Positions 13,692 to 18,935 of a stretch of DNA of 18,935 bases are shown here, in pieces. Each line of letters starts with the position of its first letter. Position 1 is the stretch's first letter. This DNA comes from an uncultured Lachnospiraceae bacterium. Lineage in GTDB: Bacteria; Bacillota; Clostridia; Lachnospirales; Lachnospiraceae. The notes under the pieces were generated by a model that searched no databases, was not told the DNA's origin, and saw nothing but the letters and a program-made list of their open reading frames with translations. The DNA lies in NCBI GenBank assembly GCA_910585765.1, contig CAJUES010000064.1:1-18935 (forward strand). The letters are read 5' to 3'. Both the position numbers and the translations under genes were made by a program.

Positions 13692-15568
13692 CTTTTCCTA
13701 CATCCACCTTTCTCTTTTTTTGCCACTTTTACCTTGTACATCTCGTCATCCGCAATCTTCATGTAATCGCCGAACACCTTGTCCGACGACGGATCCGTCA
13801 CCGAATGCCCGATACTGACACTGATGTCGTCTTTTGCAAGCTGTCCGATCACCTCAGCCCGGAACTGCTCTGCCTCGGAATCCTCATCGATCGGGAAAAA
13901 CGCGATAAACTCGTCACCGCCATACCGGTACACAAATCCGCCCTTCGGGCACTTGTCGATGAGCACGTTCGCGATCTTCTTCAACATCGCGTCGCCCTTT
14001 TCGTGTCCGTATGTATCATTGACCTGCTTAAAATTGTCCGCATCCACAAAATTGATCACACACTTCTTCCCGCTCTCACAGTATTTGCAGTACTCTGGAT
14101 CGATCATTTCGGCATATGCAATGCGGTTGTACAAACCTGTGAGCTGATCCCTGTTGTAAATCTCACACATCTTTTTATTCGCGATCTCGAGCTGCAGCTT
14201 CTTGTACAGATTTTCGATCGTCTTGGTGATCGTGCTGTGGATATCATAAAAATACGGATTGTCATACAGAAACCTGCCGTTTTTTAAGATGCTGTAGCCC
14301 ACTGCCTTCTCCCTGAAATGGATCGGTGTGAACATGTAAGCATTTCTGGCTCCTGTCTCATCAAAGTACTTCCTCAGCGCATCCGGCTCCTTGATCTTTA
14401 GAACCTTTCTGCCCTCTGTCGCGTACGCCACTACCAGATTATCCTCGTCATACCCGTCGGTCACAAGCTCGCTCTCCGCCACACCCTCATACAATCTTTT
14501 GTCGATCACGATCGAAAAACCGTCACACGCCAGACTCATAAAATACGCTGCGATCTGCTCAAAGACATCATCGTAGGTTGTGCACTTCACAATGTCGCTC
14601 TCAAGCTTTGTCAGAAGCTCTTCCTTCTCCAGCTTCTCCACTTCAGCGATCACCTGCCCCCTCGCATATTTCCTATAATCAAGGAGTCCGTTGTTCGGAC
14701 ACCCGCAACTCTCAGAAAAAATGCACTTTGACGGCATAAAATGATTTCTGGGCACATCTTTTCCCGCCCACACGTCAGCCAGGATCTCCATCGTCCGGTT
14801 TCCTATGTTTTCCCGCATATGCCCCACGGTTGTTATCTGCGGATCAAAGTAAAGCGCCTTGTCGAGATTGTCAAACCCTGTGATCCTGAAATCGCCCGGT
14901 ATGTTATATCCCCTCTGCTGTGCCTTATAACAAAATCCCGCTGCAATATTGTCATTCGCGCAGACAACCACATCCGGAAACTCCACCAGCCTGCCATAAA
15001 ACCCCCTCATGTACTCTTCAAAGTATCTCACCCCGGTAGAAAAATCATAGTCACCGTACCACACAGGATTCTTCTCTCTCGGAAGACCAAGACGGTCAAG
15101 GCTCTCCAGATAGGACAGCACCCTGAGGGAATTCTCGTAATTTTCTTTCGGTCCTCCCGCAAATATATACTTCCGGCAGTGATGCTCATGATACAAGTGA
15201 TCCATGAGATCCGCAATTGGCTTTTTATTGTCGATACCTGCGTAGTAAAATCCTTCTATGTCACTTCCGATACTCACTGTAGGCTTGTTGTTCTTTCGGA
15301 TCATGTCCACCAGCCAGTCAAAATAATGCCTGTCCGAAATATTGGTGCAGTCCATAATGATACCGTCAAACCTTGACAGATCAGGCAGCGTATAAATATT
15401 ATACTCTCCATGATTGTGCTTCTCATCACGGCTCCAATTCCCATGGCAATTGTACTGGTACAGGCAGATTTCCTCATCACTTTTTGAGATGAACTTCATC
15501 ATTCCGTCCACCCATGCATAAGTGATCAGTCTCTTCCATCCGTCTGAAAATAGCGCTACTTTCTTCAT
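13688..15568 (-). CDS. Cytosolic LacI-like sensor fused to a GGDEF diguanylate cyclase
   Basis: A 626-residue soluble protein. Residues 1-285 form a periplasmic-binding-protein fold of the LacI/GalR sensor type (VVCANDNIAAGFCYKAQQRGYNIPGD, split as VVCANDNIAAGFC and YKAQQRGYNIPGD; then ITGFDNLDKALYFDPQITTV), but with no DNA-binding helix-turn-helix and no signal peptide. Residues 300-450 hold a coiled linker and a GAF-like region. The GGDEF domain starts near 470, with VDADNFKQVNDTYGHEKGD and intact GGDEF (550-554), so it can probably make c-di-GMP. The inhibitory RxxD I-site is absent (PKGGFVYRYGGDEF). The ATG at 15568 has GGAG 8 bases upstream; an earlier in-frame ATG at 15598 lacks one. 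A promoter lies at 15665-15694. The sensor probably binds a sugar-like ligand. Confidence 0.9.
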   Translation of the reverse strand: MKKVALFSDGWKRLITYAWVDGMMKFISKSDEEICLYQYNCHGNWSRDEKHNHGEYNIYTLPDLSRFDGIIMDCTNISDRHYFDWLVDMIRKNNKPTVSIGSDIEGFYYAGIDNKKPIADLMDHLYHEHHCRKYIFAGGPKENYENSLRVLSYLESLDRLGLPREKNPVWYGDYDFSTGVRYFEEYMRGFYGRLVEFPDVVVCANDNIAAGFCYKAQQRGYNIPGDFRITGFDNLDKALYFDPQITTVGHMRENIGNRTMEILADVWAGKDVPRNHFMPSKCIFSESCGCPNNGLLDYRKYARGQVIAEVEKLEKEELLTKLESDIVKCTTYDDVFEQIAAYFMSLACDGFSIVIDKRLYEGVAESELVTDGYDEDNLVVAYATEGRKVLKIKEPDALRKYFDETGARNAYMFTPIHFREKAVGYSILKNGRFLYDNPYFYDIHSTITKTIENLYKKLQLEIANKKMCEIYNRDQLTGLYNRIAYAEMIDPEYCKYCESGKKCVINFVDADNFKQVNDTYGHEKGDAMLKKIANVLIDKCPKGGFVYRYGGDEFIAFFPIDEDSEAEQFRAEVIGQLAKDDISVSIGHSVTDPSSDKVFGDYMKIADDEMYKVKVAKKEKGGCRKR

Positions 15569-15664
15569 ATGAATATCTCCGTTTCCCAGAACATGCATGA
15601 AACGTCATTCCTGATACATGCTCTAAAAGCGACATTTACCAATTGCATTTCAAGTACATCTTCT

Positions 15665-15694
15665 ATTATAGCGCAATGCTTAGTACAAAGACAA
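15665..15694 (-). promoter_or_regulatory. Promoter of the GGDEF-peptidase transcript
   Basis: On the minus strand, TTGTCT (15694-15689) and a perfect TATAAT (15670-15665) are 18 bases apart. The start would be near 15658, about 90 bases before the ATG at 15568. It lies just after the end of the Nudix gene, separating the two transcripts; no terminator hairpin is evident between them. Confidence 0.6.
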
Positions 15695-15717
15695 GCCCAA
15701 TCTGATAATATATGAAT

Positions 15718-16233
15718 TCATTTTCTTTCCATTTCAAATGCTTCCTTTATGCTGTCATAGTGGAGAAAGATTCCCTGTGCGGCAAACGCCCTGATCTCGT
15801 CAAGGGTCGCGAGCAGATACCCGTCAGTCTCCTCCTCCTGCAGGCGGATGTCCTTCTCGTCAAAATCCGCCGCAAAGCGGTAGATATCCACAAAATAGTT
15901 GTCCCCCTCACCGGGGTTCTCCCGCTTGTAGCTGAACAGAAAACCGCCATCCCAGCCTGATACGTCAAGCCCTGTCTCCTCCCTGATCTCCCTCAGCACG
16001 GCAGCCTCCGAATCCTCACCTGCCTGTGCCGCACCGCCCGGCACCTCCCACCAGCCCGGAGCCCACGCTTTCGTCATCACCCGCTTAGTGATCAGGAACC
16101 TGCCGTCCTGATGCGCCACCACACCGAGCACTGTCAGATGATACTCTCCATCCTTGAGACACCAGTCGTTTTTTTTCATCGTCCTTCCTGTACGCTTTTT
16201 ATCCGCATCATAGATATCCCACATTTCCATCAT
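15718..16233 (-). CDS. Nudix hydrolase
   Basis: A 171-residue protein with a complete Nudix box, Gly67-x5-Glu73-x7-Arg81-Glu-Ile-x-Glu-Glu-x-Gly (GAAQAGEDSEAAVLREIREE), which binds Mg2+ and hydrolyses a nucleoside diphosphate linked to another group. The opening MEMWDIYDADKKRTGRTMKKNDW matches the Firmicute Nudix group related in layout to isopentenyl-diphosphate isomerase and YfcD-type enzymes; the substrate is not predictable. AAGGAG lies 6 bases before the ATG at 16233; a second ATG follows immediately at 16230. The start lies 26 bases inside the Fur-family gene, so the two are translationally coupled. Confidence 0.92.
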   Translation of the reverse strand: MMEMWDIYDADKKRTGRTMKKNDWCLKDGEYHLTVLGVVAHQDGRFLITKRVMTKAWAPGWWEVPGGAAQAGEDSEAAVLREIREETGLDVSGWDGGFLFSYKRENPGEGDNYFVDIYRFAADFDEKDIRLQEEETDGYLLATLDEIRAFAAQGIFLHYDSIKEAFEMERK

Positions 16234-16675
16234 CGTCCGCTCCTTCGCTATCGTTCATTTTTGTCCGGCACTCCGCACACACACCCATCAGCACAGAGCC
16301 CGAACACTCCAGTGCAAACCTGTGGTGCTCGTAAAGGTGTCTGACAATCTCCTCCATAAAACCGCACTCCAGATGAAGGATCTTGCCACACGCCCTGCAC
16401 TGCATATGGATGTGTTCATGACACTGTGCATGGGGTCTGGCACACTGATAACGGCAGCACTCATCCCCTGCCGTCTTGTACTTCATGATCACACCGCTCT
16501 CTGTGAGCTTGTCCAGATTGCGATAGATCGTCGTCAGATTGACTTGTATGCCGTTTTCCCGCATGTACGCGTTGACGTCATAGGCACTGAAACTGTGTTC
16601 CCTGTGCATATCCAGATATGTCATGATCGCGTCTCTGCTTTTCGTGTGGTACTTTTTCTGCTGATCATTCTGCAC
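16208..16675 (-). CDS. Fur-family metalloregulator, Zur-like
   Basis: A 155-residue Fur-family repressor. The N-terminal winged helix includes YHTKSRDAIMTYL and the recognition-helix segment NLTTIYRNLDKL (46-57). The C-terminal part carries two structural-zinc pairs, Cys93-x2-Cys96 (MQCRACGK) and Cys133-x2-Cys136, and a cysteine/histidine-rich stretch CARPHAQCHEHIHMQC. This arrangement resembles Clostridial Zur-like proteins more than PerR or ferric Fur, but the metal is inferred. The start is uncertain: GTG at 16675 lies 11 bases after AAGGGG and is preferred; GTG at 16687 would begin within that site. No ATG is in frame upstream. The stop lies inside the Nudix gene, and the unknown helical protein gene ends 33 bases upstream. 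Confidence 0.9.
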   Translation of the reverse strand: MQNDQQKKYHTKSRDAIMTYLDMHREHSFSAYDVNAYMRENGIQVNLTTIYRNLDKLTESGVIMKYKTAGDECCRYQCARPHAQCHEHIHMQCRACGKILHLECGFMEEIVRHLYEHHRFALECSGSVLMGVCAECRTKMNDSEGADDDGNVGYL

Positions 16676-16708
16676 GATCGCCCGCACCCCTTTTCATGGT
16701 CTGCCGCC

Positions 16709-17242
16709 TCATTTCATCCGCCGTTCACTGATCCGGTCCAGGATCTCACAGTAGCTCTTAACCGCCGTGACGAGCAGCACCAGTGTGTTGTAGACACACT
16801 CCGGTTCAAATATCATCTTTAGTTCATCCTCAACGTCAGAAAAGTCGATATCGAGGCTGTCCAGCACCTTTTCACACGCCTTTGAAAAGCGTGGAAGCCG
16901 CTTTACCTGTTCCGTATCCTGCACCTGGCAAACGGCATCATCCAGATTGGTCTTCCACTTGTTGAACGAGGTGTCCTCGAGCCCTGCACAGACCGCCTCC
17001 ACCATCGCCGTCTGTACACCCGCGAACGGATCCGTATCGCGCTCTCCCTTTTCTTCCAGGACTGCCTTGTATTTCATATAGACAGAAACCATCTGTTCTG
17101 ACTCATGGTGCAGGAGCGACCTTGCCACAAGTACCCTCTCCTGGCGTGTTTTCTGCTCCTCATCCGATATTTCCGCTATCATCTTCCTCTTTTCCCGGCA
17201 ATAGTCATCAAATCTCCTTATTGCCTCCGCTTCATATCCCAT
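16709..17242 (-). CDS. Unknown helical protein
   Basis: A 177-residue, charged, apparently all-helical soluble protein beginning MGYEAEAIRRFDDYCREKRK. No signal peptide, membrane segment or motif is recognised; the Cys residues are scattered and not paired. The open frame extends to 17362, but the extra 40 residues overlap the DNA glycosylase gene, so ATG at 17242 is chosen. Its ribosome binding site AAAGGA is 12 bases away, which is long. It lies 50 bases after the glycosylase gene and 33 bases before the Fur-family gene, within the run 18616-15718, so it is probably co-transcribed. The function is unknown. Confidence 0.75.
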   Translation of the reverse strand: MGYEAEAIRRFDDYCREKRKMIAEISDEEQKTRQERVLVARSLLHHESEQMVSVYMKYKAVLEEKGERDTDPFAGVQTAMVEAVCAGLEDTSFNKWKTNLDDAVCQVQDTEQVKRLPRFSKACEKVLDSLDIDFSDVEDELKMIFEPECVYNTLVLLVTAVKSYCEILDRISERRMK

Positions 17243-17292
17243 CGCACACAGATATCCTTTCTCATAATATTTCCCGGGAAACCACGGGACGT

Positions 17293-17835
17293 CTAACGCA
17301 AAGCCTGGCTGTTTTGCCGTATCAACCCGGTCCAGGACTCTGTCAGTTTTTCGAGCGACCACGCTGCGTTTGCCGGGCTTGTGGAGGGCAGTTTCACCAG
17401 AGCATGTCCGCCCTCGGGGATATTTTTTCCGCAGTACTTCAAAAAGAGTTCATATGCTTTCCCGCCGTTTAAAAATATTGTGCTGATATCCGCCGCGGAC
17501 AATATCACATTCATATCATTTGCCCTGACATTCTTAATGCTGCTGTCCGACGAACCTACGATATCACAGGACTCGATCACGTCCCACAGCGCAACATTAT
17601 TTCTCAGCAGAAAATCTCTCTTTTCCGCGATCGTCTCCGGCACTGTTTCCCCAAAGACTGCCGGGAGAACTTTCCAGAACCGGTTCTGCGGATGCCCATA
17701 ATAAAACTGCTGCTCCCGCGACTTCACAGACGGCATGGAGCCCAGTATCAGTATTTTCGAATCCACGTCATACACCGGGCCAAAAGTATGTGTCACATGC
17801 TCGTATTCAGCTGAAACTGCTGGCTGTTTCTTCAT
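17293..17835 (-). CDS. DNA-deoxyinosine (hypoxanthine) glycosylase of the uracil-DNA-glycosylase superfamily
   Basis: A 180-residue base-excision enzyme. It has the opening THTFGPVYDVDSKILILGSMPS (split as THTFGPVYDVDS and KILILGSMPS, residues 15-36), followed by FYYGHPQNRFW (44-54), the active-site strands of the group that removes deaminated bases such as hypoxanthine or uracil. It also has LPSTSPANA (149-157), which forms the DNA-reading loop. Known members of this layout act as DNA-deoxyinosine glycosylases; the exact substrate is inferred. The ATG at 17835 lies 10 bases after AGGGGG; GTG at 17838 and TTG at 17841 are in-frame alternatives adding one or two residues. It follows the metallopeptidase gene by 16 bases. 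Confidence 0.9.
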   Translation of the reverse strand: MKKQPAVSAEYEHVTHTFGPVYDVDSKILILGSMPSVKSREQQFYYGHPQNRFWKVLPAVFGETVPETIAEKRDFLLRNNVALWDVIESCDIVGSSDSSIKNVRANDMNVILSAADISTIFLNGGKAYELFLKYCGKNIPEGGHALVKLPSTSPANAAWSLEKLTESWTGLIRQNSQALR

Positions 17836-17851
17836 CACCAATACGCCCCCT

Positions 17852-18616
17852 CTAATTCCACTCAGATATAGAATTGAGCAGCTGCTTTCGCTGTTTCCAG
17901 TCCGGCATCAGCCTTGTCATGAGTGCGTGAAAAGCCCTGGAATGGTCAGGGTGTATGAAATGGCAGAACTCATGCATCACCACATACTCTATACAGCTGA
18001 CCGGCGTCTCGATCAGTCGGCTGTTCAGCGTGATAACCCCTTTGTACGGCTGGCAGGAACCCCATCTGGACGTCATGCGCCGTATCCTGACCGCAGGATA
18101 TCCCACTCCAAACTGCAAAAACTGCCTGTGCACCTGCCGGCAGATCTCCTCATACAACTCACACTGATACGCTTTCAGCCACTTTTCATACATCAATTCC
18201 TTATGGCGCACATCCCCCGGATCCCTCACCCTGAAATACATGAGATCCTCCTCAAGATCAATGCGCTCGCTCCCGGCCTTAAAGACCTGCACAAGTTTCA
18301 CCGTCCGTTTCCTTCCCAGGAGAGCCAGCTGCTCCCCGTCCTCGTACCGCCGCGGCAGCTGCGGTTTCTGCTCAAGCTGTCTGCGGCTGTTCTGCTCTGC
18401 GCGGTCGACAGCCGCGACGATCAGCGCCTGCTTCTGCCGCATGAAACCTTCTATATAGTCGACCGGAACGCGCCGGGATGCCGATACTTTTACGGTCCCC
18501 GCAGCATCGATCCGCAGATTCACATTCTTCACGGACTTTCTCGTGAGCTCATATTTGATTTCCACATCTCCTAATATAATGACACGCTTCTCACTGCCAT
18601 ATACCCTTGCCGCCAT
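17852..18616 (-). CDS. YgjP-like (DUF45/SprT-like) zinc metallopeptidase
   Basis: A 254-residue protein of the YgjP family, putative cytosolic zinc peptidases. The metal motif is HEFCH (His215, Glu216, His219), followed by IHPDHSRAF, which supplies a third ligand near 222-225. The preceding strand motif RMTSRWGSCQ with GVITLN is the family hallmark. The N-terminal half is beta-rich and of unknown use. The ATG at 18616 has GAGAGG 9 bases upstream; a GTG at 18640 would add eight residues. In vivo substrates are unknown. It is the first gene of the run ending with the Nudix gene, and a DNA glycosylase gene follows after 16 bases. Confidence 0.92.
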   Translation of the reverse strand: MAARVYGSEKRVIILGDVEIKYELTRKSVKNVNLRIDAAGTVKVSASRRVPVDYIEGFMRQKQALIVAAVDRAEQNSRRQLEQKPQLPRRYEDGEQLALLGRKRTVKLVQVFKAGSERIDLEEDLMYFRVRDPGDVRHKELMYEKWLKAYQCELYEEICRQVHRQFLQFGVGYPAVRIRRMTSRWGSCQPYKGVITLNSRLIETPVSCIEYVVMHEFCHFIHPDHSRAFHALMTRLMPDWKQRKQLLNSISEWN

Positions 18617-18935
18617 GCACCTGTACCTCTCCAGCAACACTATAAGAATACTGTCGGATCAAAAAAAGAATGAAATTGCGCCTCCAACAACAATGTATCA
18701 ATTTTATCGTAAATATTTCCAAAATGCAATTACTTATGACAAATAACCGCAACTATTATAACAATTAATGCGGCATTCCCGTAAAACAGCTGAAAATTTG
18801 GTAAATATACACTATAATTATACTATTATGGGTAATCCATTACCATTTTGAGTTTTTACGCACGATCTATTTATGAACGATACTAGTACAGCATTGCACA
18901 AATAACAGTGAATACAGCACCTGCTATTTGCGCCA
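18617..18935. other. Intergenic right edge, AT-rich, with promoter-like sites and hairpins
   Basis: No gene is seen in these 319 bases. On the minus strand, TATAAT lies near 18739-18744 ahead of the metallopeptidase gene, but its -35 (TTACGG at 18 bases) is weak. On the plus strand CTGAAA (18790-18795) is 17 bases from TATAAT (18813-18818), suggesting a rightward promoter for a gene outside the window. A palindrome lies at 18831-18844, and an imperfect 13-bp inverted repeat lies at 18896-18908 with 18921-18933. Confidence 0.5.
18790..18844 (+). promoter_or_regulatory. Possible rightward promoter with a downstream palindromic operator
   Basis: CTGAAA (18790-18795), 17 bases, then a perfect TATAAT (18813-18818). 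Starting 12 bases after the -10 box is GGTAATCCATTACC (18831-18844), a 6-bp perfect inverted repeat with a 2-base centre, placed where a repressor would block transcription. The minus strand also offers a TATAAT here, so direction is uncertain. Confidence 0.4.

Noticed and set aside
13140..14287. Overlapping plus-strand frames opposite the cysteine peptidase and GGDEF genes
   Set aside because: The translations are His/Arg/Ile-rich shadows without motifs, and the minus-strand genes are clear.
17243..17362. N-terminal extension of the unknown helical protein by 40 residues
   Set aside because: Much of it overlaps the DNA glycosylase gene, and the conserved-looking helical sequence begins at the ATG at 17242.

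Overview
The window looks like a chromosomal segment of a Gram-positive anaerobe of the Clostridia, most probably a Lachnospiraceae-type gut commensal. This rests on protein character (LacI-like/GGDEF sensor, Zur-like Fur protein, short MGMT protein, AAA/PD-(D/E)XK protein, Cpr/LanFEG-type peptide resistance), strong AGGAGG-type ribosome binding sites, use of GTG and TTG starts, and roughly balanced GC content. The taxon is inferred from protein resemblance, not from a search. Almost everything is on the minus strand; one 88-codon gene (7083-7349) is on the plus strand.

Layout, right to left, which is the direction of transcription. (1) 18616-15718: a closely spaced run of YgjP-like metallopeptidase, hypoxanthine/uracil-type DNA glycosylase, an unknown helical protein, a Zur/Fur-type repressor and a Nudix hydrolase. 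(2) 15694-13002: a well-formed promoter, then a cytosolic LacI-like sensor fused to an intact GGDEF domain, whose stop codon overlaps (ATGA) the start of a secreted papain-like cysteine peptidase. (3) luxS and a small protein built of two copies of one beta-rich unit (12952-11870). (4) 11761-7370: a five-gene peptide-antibiotic immunity module, LanF-type ATPase, two MutE/MutG-type permeases, OmpR-type response regulator and histidine kinase, with no precursor or modification gene in the window. Tandem repeats and a palindrome lie at its promoter. (5) A roughly 600-bp hairpin-rich intergenic region (6486-7082) holding a MITE-like element, a promoter, and a long structured leader in front of the next gene. 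(6) 6485-2131: six tightly packed genes: AAA/PD-(D/E)XK protein, short MGMT protein, SMC/RecF-like ATPase, PAS protein, SpoU/TrmH rRNA/tRNA methyltransferase, acylphosphatase. (7) 2025-228: a c-di-GMP phosphodiesterase with a degenerate GGDEF domain and a Dabb protein. (8) The 5' part of a tRNA-Glu(CTC) at the left edge, with its own promoter.

Functional themes are c-di-GMP turnover (one probable cyclase, one probable phosphodiesterase), peptide-antibiotic sensing and export, nucleic-acid repair and modification, and metal-responsive control. The most unusual material is non-coding: the leader at 6486-6718, which can form two mutually exclusive folds in front of the six-gene run, and the neighbouring inverted-repeat element at 6799-6940. 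Neither is a proven regulator. No CRISPR array, rRNA, transposase or prophage gene was seen.
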